A stretch of DNA of 64,000 nt from Lineus longissimus (lineage: Eukaryota; Nemertea; Pilidiophora; Heteronemertea; Lineidae), in the NCBI RefSeq assembly GCF_910592395.1, contig NC_088313.1, forward strand, positions 18,244,437 through 18,308,436, given 5' to 3'. Positions 12,783-24,595 of this stretch are shown piece after piece. The notes beneath the pieces were generated by a model. The model ran no database searches. It saw only the letters and a program-made list of their open reading frames with translations, and had not been told where the DNA came from. The position numbers and the translations under genes are program-made. How positions within the stretch are numbered: the first letter of the stretch is position 1; every line of letters begins with the position of its first letter.

Positions 12783-14426
12783 ATGTCGGATGGGTATGCA
12801 ATTTGGAACGGTTCTTATAACGAATCGATCGAAGTGTTTCTAAACCAGTCGCTAGGGGGCGCAGACGACTTTACGTCTCATACTCTCATTAGGAATATCA
12901 TAGTGGGATTTCTCCTTATCTGTATCGCAATCGCGTCGTTCTTTGGAAATCTTCTTGTTGTCTGTGCGATATGTTCGAATCGACGGCTGCGGACTGTGAC
13001 TAATTACTTCGTCATCTCGCTGGCAATGGCGGATCTTCTCGTGTCAGTTCTCGTCATGCCCTTCCATATTGTTGTCGAGTTGACTCAGCGTTGGTGGTTT
13101 GGTTTCGTCATCTGCGATATCTGGATTTCTTTAGATGTGATGTTTTGTACGGCGTCCATTTTGAATCTGTGCTGTATCAGCGTGGATAGATATTTTGCAA
13201 TAACAAGACCACTGATTTACGCGACTAGACGGAGTAAAAAGTTGGCACTCATAATGATTACTGTCGTCTGGATAGTTTCGATCGCCGTAACGTGTCCTCC
13301 GATATTTGGTTGGCAGGAAGAGGGCAGGTGGGACGACGAATCTGCCTGTGCACTCACAAAAGACCCCGGATATATCATATACTCATCATTAGGCTCATTT
13401 TATGTTCCAATGATTATCATGCTCTTTGTCTATGCTAAGATATTCCAAGTCACGCGAGAGCGCGAGATCAGACTCAAACCGTACAGACGCAGCGTTCTGA
13501 TGGCGTCCCGTGCGTATGACACTAACATGGAGGATATGAGCCTAAGCGAGACAAAGTGTAGTTCCGGAGATAATGAGGTGTCGGGAAATTCATCCAGTGA
13601 AAAAGAGGACAGTCATCCAACGGTAGTCCAACAAGCTAGTCTTAAGTCTAATCTAAGTTCAAGTGAACAAGGTGGGTTAAACGAAATTGAAGAAACTGGT
13701 TTAGAGCTCCCAGAACATGCTGCTTTGAACCAACAGAGAAGCATCGACTCCAATCTCAGTCTAAGCCAACCGGGCAATCTAAACCAGCAGAGTAGTCTCA
13801 AGTCATGCCTAAGTTCGAGTCGAGATACCAGCCTCAAATCTTGCCTTTATTCAAAAGCGCCTGCCACTGCCAATCTTCCAGGGAGTAATAATGTCCATGT
13901 CAGTGTACATTCACCCCCGATGAGAAGACACCAAGGCTACACGGTGGAGTTCACCTTGAACAGCAACCACACTACAAGCAAATCACAGAGTAGCTTAACA
14001 TTTCCCAGTCGAAACAATTATCAAAGTTGCTTAAAAGCGCGGCAGCAAGGTTCGCTCCGCATCAATTATGGAAATACTGCAAACAAAACTGACAAGTCTA
14101 AAATGGACTCGAAAAAACTTCGCGCTGTGATCGCCAAGGAGAGAAAGGCTGCAAAAACTCTCGCGATTGTGGTTGGTGCTTTTATTTTCTGTTGGTTGCC
14201 ATTTTTTATGGTTTACGTCATCGAACCTTTCTGCCAAACATGCTACTTCCCCGTTCTTGTACTCACCGGTGTCACGTGGTTAGGTTATTTGAATTCAACT
14301 GTCAACCCATTCATTTACGCCTTTGGCAATCGCGACTTCCGGCGGGCATATTGGAAATTGACTTGCGGGAAAATACAAAAATGGCGGAATAAATCCAAAA
14401 ACAGAGACTTTAATATCAGAAGATGA
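12783..14426 (+). CDS. Biogenic-amine G-protein-coupled receptor (D2-dopamine / alpha2 / octopamine-like)
   Basis: This is a complete intronless coding frame of 547 residues in rhodopsin-class (class A) order, a plasma-membrane receptor for a small amine. The extracellular N-terminus has N-glycosylation sites. TM1 has GN at 55-56 and TM2 has LAMAD. The amine-binding Asp is D118 in TM3, followed by an intact DRY (135-137). A disulfide pair is likely between C111 and C189. TM5 has serines at 201, 202 and 205, typical of catecholamine-type receptors. TM6 has FCWLPFF (469-475) and TM7 has NPFIY (508-512). The third intracellular loop is very long (about 226-455) and Ser/Gln/Asn rich, with a degenerate repeat. 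A long loop with a short tail suits Gi-coupled D2/alpha2-type receptors. The exact ligand (dopamine, octopamine, tyramine, adrenaline) cannot be set from sequence alone. Confidence 0.95.
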   Translation: MSDGYAIWNGSYNESIEVFLNQSLGGADDFTSHTLIRNIIVGFLLICIAIASFFGNLLVVCAICSNRRLRTVTNYFVISLAMADLLVSVLVMPFHIVVELTQRWWFGFVICDIWISLDVMFCTASILNLCCISVDRYFAITRPLIYATRRSKKLALIMITVVWIVSIAVTCPPIFGWQEEGRWDDESACALTKDPGYIIYSSLGSFYVPMIIMLFVYAKIFQVTREREIRLKPYRRSVLMASRAYDTNMEDMSLSETKCSSGDNEVSGNSSSEKEDSHPTVVQQASLKSNLSSSEQGGLNEIEETGLELPEHAALNQQRSIDSNLSLSQPGNLNQQSSLKSCLSSSRDTSLKSCLYSKAPATANLPGSNNVHVSVHSPPMRRHQGYTVEFTLNSNHTTSKSQSSLTFPSRNNYQSCLKARQQGSLRINYGNTANKTDKSKMDSKKLRAVIAKERKAAKTLAIVVGAFIFCWLPFFMVYVIEPFCQTCYFPVLVLTGVTWLGYLNSTVNPFIYAFGNRDFRRAYWKLTCGKIQKWRNKSKNRDFNIRR

Positions 14427-17400
14427 TGCAGCCAACCCCAGTCTGTCCTCATTTGGGTATATCTTGTCTAATAGCTGCATGCAGTATAGTACGCTAAAGA
14501 CTGGGCTTGCCAGACCAGCTGTGCTCATCGATTTAGTTGCATTCGAGATTTCGCATGTTCTCAGTACCGTTAATTGTATTTTTTTTAAAGACAAATCACA
14601 ACAACTAATAGGCGCAAACAGTTTAAGGTCTACCTTTCGGTTGAGATCTTCAACGACTTATTCTACAGTAAAGGACCAGCTAATTTATAATCTTAATGGA
14701 GATCCATGAACAGCTGGCAACGTACGTGGCAAACGAAGGGCAACATGGTACGTTTTAGAATCCTGTGTGGTATCAGACTGACTGTATAGCTAAAAAAGTT
14801 GCCTGAATCACGGACAAAATACGATACAATATTACGATGGCCAATCTCTGCTGGTCAGTGGATCAATGAACCAGCAGACGGAGGCCACTATGTTCCTGTC
14901 ATATGCACCTGATATCGTTGGGAGTTGGGAAAAAGGCATCAATTAGAACCCCAGTGGGGATTTCAGTCAGACACTCATAACGTAGTGCCCCTTTGAAGTA
15001 GCTATTTCTTTTCGTGTCAACCTCTTGCTATTATCAGGTTTGCAAAATAGGCGTTATGTGTAATGTGTGTACAGTCCAACATTGGCCGGGGTAGACATAG
15101 ACGTTTAGAATATCCTTGGATAGAACGTCCGAGGAACAAGGTCTAATCTTTACACTCAATAGAACAAATACCATAATCTGTTAAAATGCAATATTGCAGG
15201 ACACTTTTCCAGGGCAAATTTCTACTTCTACACCGGCATTCTTTTTTATAGTAAGTTTAGATGGTGCGTGTTTTGACCGTTTTCTTGTGCAGAAGCGTCC
15301 TAGACCAACACGGTGAATCTAAGAAATGGATGGTGGAGCGTTAAGAATAGATTTGAAATTTACTCACACGGATAAGGTTAATGATCAACGTGATGAGAAT
15401 TGAGCAGAAGCTGTTGGCTTCAGGACAGATTTTGTGGAATGTTTCACGTTGCTTATAAAAGATAGATTTGGTAAAACTATAACTGATTTTGAAGGATAAT
15501 TTGCTGATACGCTCTGACTGCTATTGAACGCTAGTGGTGTAGTTACAATGTAATTTTAAATGTTTGGACGCAATATATAGACTATCTGGTCCAGACCTTG
15601 AATGTTTGTGATTCTTGGAATATTGTTACGATGAGGCTGTACATTCTCAAGACTGCGCGCTAGAAGCGCGTCCCTATATTCATACAATAAATACAAGGTG
15701 GAGTACATCGGTTTCGTCATGCCGGTATCTTTGAAAAAATATTTACCTTCTGAATTTCCTTCTCGCTGGAAAGTCATAGATGACGATTTTACAGATGAAT
15801 AAATGATAAGTTAAAACACAATACCATTCCATCAGAGACTATCTCCTCAACTGAGTGGTTTTGTAATACATTGCGTACATGGAGCACTGTATTGTCTGGT
15901 AACGTACCTGGCGATGTGAAAAAATAAGGTTGCATGACGTAACCGACGTATACCACCTGTCTTAACAGTAAGTAAAAAACGGACTTCTTTTTTATTCTTT
16001 GTCTGGTGTTGTACCGGTGGAACGTTTTCTTTGTTCTCCATATCTCAGTGTTTCCATCGAACAGACAGAGAGACGACTAAGTATTGTATAAACTCCTCTA
16101 CGGTGAGCCAAAAAGCTGCAAAAACACCATGCTCAAACTGATAGCATGACGTTATTATTGTGACTGATCGTTTGTTATCTGCCCGCTGTGTGTAATTAGT
16201 TGTAATGAATCTATCAAACGAAGAAACGTGGAAATTGTTAATAGGCGTTTTGGCCAATTGTTCTAATTGCCTAGATTGCGTGCATCTCATCCCAAGGTAT
16301 TTGAAATCGAGAAGGAATGACAGAGATTTATAATCAAATATGAATTGTTTAGTCGACAGGAACTAGATAAATTGATACCACTGGCCTCGGTGCAGTTGAA
16401 CACGTTATCCCTTGTTGAATTAGGCTTCGTTCCCTGACGAGTAAATTGAGCAGAGTATTGGCGATAATACTAATGGGCACGAAGAGTCACGTAAAAAATC
16501 TGCAATTCACCTTACTCGATCGCAACTGACAGCACGGAAAGATATTTGAACCAGTAACCCGACACTAAACATTCGTGAGCGTCATTGGAAATGATTTGCA
16601 TCAAAATATGGTTCCATGGATTATATCACGATACGTGTAGATCACCTTAGTGACAACAACGCCACCACATGACCTAAAGCAGTTCGGCCACCTCCCTCAC
16701 ACGGAGACAACCAAAACACCAGCAGTCAAAGAAGAAAGCAATTTGCAAATGTGTTCTTCGTTTGATCATAGTCTTTGTATTGTCTTGTAGACGGATTACC
16801 ATGGTTGAAAGAATGTAATAACCGGCGGCAAATCGCGAGAGAAATAATTATTCGACTTGGTCTCCTAAGATAGAATACAGTGGTCAGCCAAGGAGGAAAT
16901 TAGGTGGACATACTTCATCAAAGCGTTTCTAGCTGTTTGTCAGCTGAACAATTTCATGATTGGGGGCGATTGGATATCAAGCAAAGGTGGCAAATGACAC
17001 ACCTTGTGTTACTTTATTAGTCGGGTGGATAGATCTGCTATGACTTTATTGGACTGGGAGCTTCAAGCGAAAGTTCCTCTCAAACCGGTATCATTCTGAT
17101 ATGAAGACTCCGGGTCTGATAGCATGAGGGGGACAATTAGGGGACTAAACTTCACTCCGCTGGTTTGTAGCTTGGGTTTGACATGTAGGATGATATCTCG
17201 TTACGATGAGGGTGGTTTGAGAGGTTATTTCTGTTTCACTATTATACATCAACATACAGAAGTACGATGATCGACAATGTAATAGCCAGATAACCACTGA
17301 AAACGGACGAACGGTCATTGTTACTGCATCCGCTCTTGTCCTTTTCCCGAAGCATCAAATTATTCTTCTGACAATGATAAGTGTGACTGCGCTTGTCCAA

Positions 17401-18497
17401 GCCAGCGATTGTTGCCAGTTCGGAATGATAAGAGAAATACACTTGGCTTGCGGCATCCTGCCGGACAAAGATATTTTTCTTTCTACGGCATTCGGCTGGC
17501 ATTTGGGACCGCGAGAGCCAGGAGATAAGACACTTAAAGATTCATCACCTGTTGCAATCAGACAGAGGATTCGCTTTTTAATGCGTTTTCTATTGGACGC
17601 AAATCACGCTCCTCGGACTAGGTCTTTTGGGGTTTGAGCTTTTCATGTATGTTTTTGTGCTGGGCTGGGAAAGGCTACTAACAATGCACTTGTGCTGATT
17701 AGATGGAATACCACTTATCGTGCAAGTGGCCTCTAGTTCCTGAAAATTGATGGCTGTAGGTTGCACATCGCCCTTTCCTGAACGTACCTTCCTTCAATAC
17801 TACGAAGAGAAAAAAGGTGTAGGGAATTTAGAAAGGATTGCAGCAGTTCAATCAGTAGGCTTCTCTGGCTACCAGAAGAAAGACATATTTGTCCCATCTG
17901 CATCTAGTGTTATATTTCAAACGATGGTGGCAGTTAGTGTTCAGGCGAGTGTCCATCTCAGTGTCTCCCGTGTGGTTACTTCTAAGGCAATGTGAACACA
18001 TTATTTATCATCTGGGCTAACGGAAAGAGGCTATAGCCTATTACTGGCGTGGACCCCCTATCACAAATTCTCTCTTCCCCGTCTTAACGGATTGAATTAT
18101 TCAGTTGACCCATCATGCTGACCCATCATGCGTATTATCCGGCTTTAGAAAATCTTTATGCTGTAAAGTGGGCACGTAAATTTGTTTTTATTGCCGTACA
18201 GATTCATGGTCTGTGTGAGATTGCTTAAAAACATTAACCGATAAGTGGTGGTCTATCATAGTACCGGTATCTCATATCAATCACTCTGTATGTTGGACAA
18301 ACCAGATTTCAACTCAACGAACTCGTCGAATTCGTATAACTTCGAAATTCTGCTCTTAGTTGGTTTTAGAAATTGACAACCAATTTCTTCGACATGAGAA
18401 ACCCGAAATGCTTCCCAGCGATTGAGGAGACGTTCTTTTGGCCTAACATCCATGGATAGAATTCTTCCCATGGGATGAACCGACAACCCTGACAAAC

Positions 18498-18527
18498 GAC
18501 AGTAGGCTCCTTGATGAGGCTACTGTC
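18498..18527. repeat. Hairpin with 12-base arms
   Basis: Arm 18498-18509 (GACAGTAGGCTC) pairs with 18516-18527 (GAGGCTACTGTC) at 11 of 12 positions around a six-base loop. No gene explains it. Confidence 0.7.
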
Positions 18528-19892
18528 TTTCTATGTAGACCGGCCATGGTGTCCCCCGAGAGGCAATTTCGGAGGCTTTGAACCCCGGGGGTCACTCAAG
18601 GTCGATTGACGAATGTGTGGCATGACCTTGATGGATATACAACCCGCAAGGAGGTGTCTTGCAATGGGCCTATGTGGAGAGGTCAGCCAGGGTCCGGGGA
18701 ATCGACCGAATTTAGGTTCTATACTCCTAGAATGTTGGAGTAGTCATGTCTTGTGAGAACGTAATGAGAGCAAGCGGGCCAATAAGCCAAGATACTCCAA
18801 TGCAGGCATTTCGAGTCGGCCACGTTAAGCGGTTAAAGCGTGAAATAGAACAAAATGAGTCCATTCAGATAATAGCTGATACCACAGGAACCTACATGAT
18901 GCATTGCGATCATGAAATATTCCTATTAGACAGAATGCTACGCGAATCAGTTAATGAAGCCAGTGTTCAAACCACCGATATGAAATGAATGTCAACACTA
19001 CGTTGACGTCCCAATCACAATCAGTTCAGCACAGGACAAGATCTCAATACGACGCCATTAACCTAAGGTCATCCTGATCATCACGTGATAAGTCAGAGCC
19101 AATCAGGCCGTTTATAACGCACCTTGATTGAGGATACGATTGTCACTTTCAGCTAATAACAGGAATCAATAACTGAAGTTGTTAGTGTAAGTATTAGTTA
19201 GGTAAGTTGACTTACTTGTCGTCAACATTTCCTCAATTAAGGGAAATGATGCATCTCGAGCTTAGCATACAATGAAGGTAATGGCCAACAAGATCGCCAT
19301 CACCAAATTACCACTTGGATAGTGCACTCGATTGGTGTTATCGAGTTCTTGTCGCAACAGTCTTATTCTCATTTACATGTGCATTTTATGGCAGTAACAA
19401 GATATCCAGCCGTCGAATCGCTCGCTCACTGAAAAATACATATGGAAAGTACCTCGTTATAGAGTTCATTATTTGGCCAGACACCCCATGCACTGTAACA
19501 GTTCAATTCATTTCGTCAATTTCACTGGAAGCAACATGTCCTTTTACTTTTTCTCGTGTTTTCAACCGTGAACGTGCTTTCACAATACTGCCAATTTAAA
19601 AGACACCCATCGGGGGCTAAAGAAACCATTGATCATTTCGTCATCCAGGTTTTTTTTCAAGCAACCAACTAAATTGATTGAGCCATGTTGGATACGATTC
19701 CCTTATACTTCATCTTTTAAGTGTGTAAAGTTGAAATTGACGACTATCCTAAGCCATGGTACCCTTGACTGTTTCCAGTACATTAGGCCAACTTTAAAAT
19801 TTCAATGTTTATTATCACTTCTTTCCATGACTATCCATTCCCGATGTATATTCTGTATTAAGTACCAGCTTACCTTGACGTTCCTAGGACAA

Positions 19893-19912
19893 CCCCCCCC
19901 CCCCCCTCCCCC
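19893..19912. repeat. Poly-C tract
   Basis: Fourteen consecutive C residues, one T, then five C residues. The poly-proline stretch in the overlapping open frame is an artefact of this tract. Confidence 0.9.
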
Positions 19913-22900
19913 ACACCACCACTACACTCAAATTACTCGAAATTAAGACTGTAACCCACATTGACTTTCCCCTGGTATATCCTAGTCATTATTGATTCAT
20001 CGTTAGCTCATCACCTCGGGGAACACTCAAACCCTGTAAAAATTATATTACATTATCGCTCAACATGTGCTCAATATTCTTGTGTCATTAAGCAGAATTA
20101 ATAAAGTTGCCCTAGGAATACAGCCTCAAAATTGTCATTAGCTGACAAACGAGAGCATTTCTCTGATGGAGTGTTTTGTTGCGTTCACTTCTTTTGCGCT
20201 ACAGGACACCAACAAAGTTGTAATGGTTTCTTTTGATTTAAGAAGAGGTTTCTGTCTAAGTGGGATACATTTAAATGTCGTTTAGAGACTGGATCAATTA
20301 GTACTAATGAGAATGTCATTAGCATCGCTTGTAGAGTGGGGGAGATTGATTGTCTGCACATTGATCGATTCAATTTCTCGTTCAAACCACATTGAAAGCA
20401 GCCCCGAAACAAAATCCATGCAACACAGTCAGGGCTCCCAAAATTGTCCACCATCAGGATCAACATAGGTGTTTACAATCAGGGCGTACACAGTTATACG
20501 GGCCCAGAACACACAAAATGGTCTACCATTAGGGCTAAAGTCCCAAAGGTGTTCGTATGCTCCAACAGTTCGAGCTGCCAAATGAATGTGCAATCTGGGC
20601 TCACATTGGGCCCACCAGGCCCACAATAAGTTTACAGATAATGCTATCACACAAAGTGAATCCTTATTTAAGAACAACCACTGGCTACCATGCTGTTACC
20701 TTCGTGGCAATCTTACTGGGATCAAAAGTCGACCCGATCTCTCATTTGGCTTGGCAACATGTTCAAGTTTTACAGACATAGGCGAGGATGTCAGTAATTT
20801 CCTAATGGACCCTGAAGACACTTGGGGCACCCACACAGCACTTGTCTGATTGAGTTCCATATTCGCTAAGGCGCCTCAAAGACTGGCCGCGTCCAACTGA
20901 TTCTTGTTCCTTTTCGGATAACCATTGTTATTAGAGTTATGCATTTCTAAGCGTTCGACATTTGACCTTTTAATCTGTCTGGTCCAAAGGAACCGCTATG
21001 ATGTCCACAGGAACAATGAGGAAAAATCCCAATCAAAGAAAATGTCGACCGGGAATAGAGCAAGGTCGCTTGCCCATTGCCGTAGTCCGCATTTGAATAA
21101 GCAATAACTACCTATCGCCCAAAAGCAACTGTAATTTCCAAACCAATATTCACTACTCGCTTTATTTAATCTTGAGAGTGGTGTTAGGAGGCTGATCTTA
21201 TATTTCTTGGAATTGACAAAAGTCAGCACTTTGCTTGGACTGTTTAGGGGATTATCTTGTAAGCTACGTCTGTGTGGTATTTTCGATTTATTTACAAGCA
21301 ATATTTGAAGATTATCAAGCAAACCTCAATCTCCATCAAGCTCATTTGGTAGCAGAGTATTTCGATACGGAGTAAATGCGAATTACGGGTTTGATCGAGG
21401 AAATACAATCCACCAATTCATTCCATCACTTGATTGGCCGCTTGTTCGACTTCGGTTTGAATTACACAGAATTTTATAAACACGATATCCCCCACTTATA
21501 GTCCCTGCGATCAGGTCGCGTCGTTTTCTTTTTAGAAGTGAAAATATTAAAGAAACTTTAAAATTCAAATCACATTTGCGGAATCCTACATGTCGGTTTA
21601 GCTTATGGCGTTGATGGCAAGTCACAAGAGGCTTCTAATGCGATTACGTCCCCCAGGATAGTAAGCAACGCTCAAGGACAAGTCAGCTGCCAGACAAGGG
21701 GTAGCTATCATTTGAAACTAGTAGACCAACCTTCTAAAATGCGGTGTTTGCGAATGCATTCTGATGATCATCACCATGATTCGTTTCTTGCTTTATGCTT
21801 ATAGTGCAGAGAACAATGAAAAGTTTTGTTTTTCAAGTTAGTTCCTGAATTGAACTGAAGCTGTTGACAACCAAATCGAGTGTTATTTCCATCCTCCGCA
21901 ACGAATATATAATAACCCAACGCGAAATATATCCTGTGCCAACTCGATTGCTATGAGATTGTCATTCGAGCACTTATCGCGCACGCCAAAAACAGATTAT
22001 TTATTTTCTATATCAAATTGTTCACTCCTATTGTCTGGGTGAACTTGGTAACAACATTCATCACTGTCAAAAAGGATTATTGATACTTGTGGTATATTAG
22101 AATAATTCATTCGGGCCCCAAGGTTAAAGACGTAACCTTTGTCATACTATCAATTGACAGTCGACTTTCGACAAGTCAGCCGAACTATTTGAACTTTTAC
22201 TTTATGTTCACTTTCCAAAATTAAATATGACTAGACTACGAGGGAATTAATGCAACTTTGCAACAGAGCCGGTGAGGTTGGCTTTAGTAACTCGAATATC
22301 TCCTCTTTGAAGCAAAACCCCTAATAACCACGCAGTCTCTCGACTCGCAATGAAGCATGATGTGGTTATTTCAGCTTTCTGATGTCGGCCTAGAAATAAC
22401 AGAACCATGTAATCGAAAACGAAAGATAAAACACACGAGTGTATTGATATCAAGAGACTTACTGAAGTCGGCGATGAGGTCGTGACACGGTATCATCCGC
22501 GCAATGATTAGTTCTATGAACTTTAAGAGAAGTCACTAGAATTTGATGTCTGAGATGTTTGAGCCAGCTGTAGTGTCAGGCAAAGGCTTCTCATTTTATC
22601 AAGTATATTTCTATTACAATAATAGAGAAGGGAATCATGTCGATCTGCTAAGGGGCCGTTTATTTTGTAGTGCGTACGCATAGTATTCCGATTTTTCAAA
22701 ATAGCACGCACGCGTAGGCTCGATCACGTTATCCCACCTGTTAACGTACGCAAAAAGATCGCCAGTCGATAGTAGTGTATGCATTTCTTTAAATCATTAC
22801 AGACTAAATTCTCGGTCCAAAAACACATCCCGTGATTAAGAAATAACACACGGTTTATCTTGCTAATCAGTACATTTTGATATACTATATACACTTCAAT

Positions 22901-23323
22901 TGGCGATATTTGCTCTTTTACGATGATAAACATGTGCAGGCATGCAAGTTTTGAATGTTTACACAGTTTTCTAAATTTACAAGCCTGGCCTTGGTAGACT
23001 AATTATAGTTTGGCCATTGTTCTATTTTTGGTGTCGTTTTCACCGACATCTATTTCAGTCGTGATGCGAATTTGCCTATCTCACACAGTTTCTTTAAGCA
23101 AAGAGTAGGCGATGTCATGTTTGTAGTCGAAGAATTCAACTCAAGTCGACCATTGGCATGATTGAGACATCTCCAATGGGCTCTATTCCGATGATCAATT
23201 TGAGTAAGGACGACCGAAGGATATCGGTGTCTACGCAATCGTTATATCAAAACAAAGACCACTCTTTACACATACGTAGTTTTTGAGACATTCAGAGACA
23301 TTTACGAGCCACCATTTAAAGCC

Positions 23324-24325
23324 ATGTCAATGTATCATCAAATAAGCAATAACAGCTCTCTTTCCCCAGGGGTCGAAAAAAGCGAAACCTCGAGCCTGAA
23401 GACGTTTGTAGACTTCGTGGAAAGATATGTCATGATTGTAATTTTTACGGCAGGATTATTTGGAAATGTCACGTCGATCGCGGTCTTCAGAAGGTTGAGG
23501 ATGGGGGTGGCTATGAGTGCATACCTCTCCAGCTTGGCTGTATCGGACATATGTTGTATATTATTCGTTGGAGTCGTATCTTGGCTTGCGTACGGTCTTC
23601 CGGGCATCACCAATGGCGCGATATCTGTCAACTTCTACACCATGTCTCTCACAAGTTGCAAGCTGTCTATGTATTTTTATGTGGTTTTTCAAACAACTTC
23701 TGCCTGGATTGTGGCAGTATTCTCCATCGAGAGAGCAGTTGTGGTTTGGTTCCCTCTTAAGCGATCGGACATTACTCAGAATACAAGAAATAAGGTAATC
23801 GTGTTTGCGATGTTTGGGTGTGGCATTGCTAGTATCTATAGCGGTGTTATGAGTGGCTTTGTTGCATTTGGTGAAAGTTCGCTATGTTACTACCCAAAGA
23901 CAGGTATTCAAGCCACAGTATTGGTACTATTTGACAACCTCATCTACTACTTTTTACCCTGCTTCACGGTCATACTAGCGAATGTACTCATTATAATCGG
24001 AATCACAAACTCAAACCAATTCAGAAAAGGCTCATCTCAGTCAAAAGAGGTGAAAGATAAGAGAACATTAGTCAACTTATTTCTCGTCTCCGTCATGTTT
24101 GTCATTTTCATGACGCCACAGCCCATCATGATCGTTTACATTTTCAATCACCCCGACCTCACCGGCCAGCATGAGTATCTACATACAATAAGTAAATTGC
24201 TTGTGCAAATAAGTTACCTAAATTATTGTCTTAACTTCGTCGTTTATGGGTTTGCCCTTCCACTGTATCGAAAAGAACTTGGTAAAATGATGTATTGTTG
24301 TTTGTCAAGGTCACAAAAGAGCTGA
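23324..24325 (+). CDS. Rhodopsin-class peptide-type G-protein-coupled receptor
   Basis: This is an intronless coding frame of 333 residues with seven hydrophobic segments and a good start context (GCCATGT). Class A landmarks are GN (47-48) in TM1, LAVSD (71-75) in TM2, and a probable disulfide between C112 and C188. The TM3 end reads ERA (136-138) in place of DRY, followed by VVVWFPLK. TM6 has TPQP (264-267) instead of CWxP, and TM7 has NFVVY (304-308) in place of NPxxY. The third loop and tail are short, and the C-terminus has a Cys pair (325-326) that could be palmitoylated. The pattern fits neuropeptide-type or orphan receptors that are often expanded in lophotrochozoans. The ligand is unknown; a chemosensory role is possible. 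The gene converges on the PAN-GON gene, 266 bp between stop codons. Confidence 0.9.
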   Translation: MSMYHQISNNSSLSPGVEKSETSSLKTFVDFVERYVMIVIFTAGLFGNVTSIAVFRRLRMGVAMSAYLSSLAVSDICCILFVGVVSWLAYGLPGITNGAISVNFYTMSLTSCKLSMYFYVVFQTTSAWIVAVFSIERAVVVWFPLKRSDITQNTRNKVIVFAMFGCGIASIYSGVMSGFVAFGESSLCYYPKTGIQATVLVLFDNLIYYFLPCFTVILANVLIIIGITNSNQFRKGSSQSKEVKDKRTLVNLFLVSVMFVIFMTPQPIMIVYIFNHPDLTGQHEYLHTISKLLVQISYLNYCLNFVVYGFALPLYRKELGKMMYCCLSRSQKS

Positions 24326-24589
24326 CAAAAAACACGGGAAGCGATGATAGATGAAGAGTCGAAGGGTATTCATGGAGGATCAGTACATCTGTCCACGACT
24401 TGTATGTTCTCCGATGTACTTCGTCCATATCGTGGAGGAACTCTGGCGTCATCAAGCGACATATTAGTCTGATAAGAAAACACTTGTGCAAAGACGTAAT
24501 ATAGGGTTATTACAACCTGCTGCTTTTGATGATTTTTTCTATTAACTCATTTCTCTCTGCAAACGAAATCCTTTGTAATGAGCTTGTGA

Positions 24590-24595
24590 TTTTAT
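24590..24595 (-). terminator. Poly-A signal overlapping the stop codon of the PAN-GON gene
   Basis: The minus strand reads GTGAAATAAAATC. The TAA stop lies inside the hexamer AATAAA. If used, cleavage would fall roughly 15-30 bases past the stop. Confidence 0.45.

Larger units (their letters stand above)
14427..23323. other. Nine-kilobase stretch without a supportable gene
   Basis: The first part is presumably 3' UTR of the aminergic receptor; AATAAA-type signals occur near 15687 and 15800. Open frames up to about 108 codons occur on both strands without family resemblance or splice partners. Among them is an 80-codon frame at 18746-18988 (+). A minus frame at 17242-17502 ends in a GPI-like hydrophobic tail. 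A hairpin lies at 18498-18527 and a poly-C run at 19893-19912. The 5' UTR of the following receptor may include an acceptor at about 23055 (TCTATTTCAG). Confidence 0.45.

Noticed and set aside
15847-16041. Minus-strand frame starting MENKENVPPVQ
   Set aside because: The start looks protein-like but the rest does not, and no donor or partner exon was seen.
17242-17502. Minus-strand frame ending in a GPI-like tail, considered as a second Ly6-like last exon
   Set aside because: Only two cysteines before the tail and no CN motif in the right place; no upstream exons found.
19629-19946. Open frame with a poly-proline and histidine end
   Set aside because: The end is produced by the poly-C tract; no other sign of coding.
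20444-20849. Several overlapping open frames on both strands
   Set aside because: Multiple frames open at once in a GC-richer patch; none resembles a known protein or has matching splice sites.
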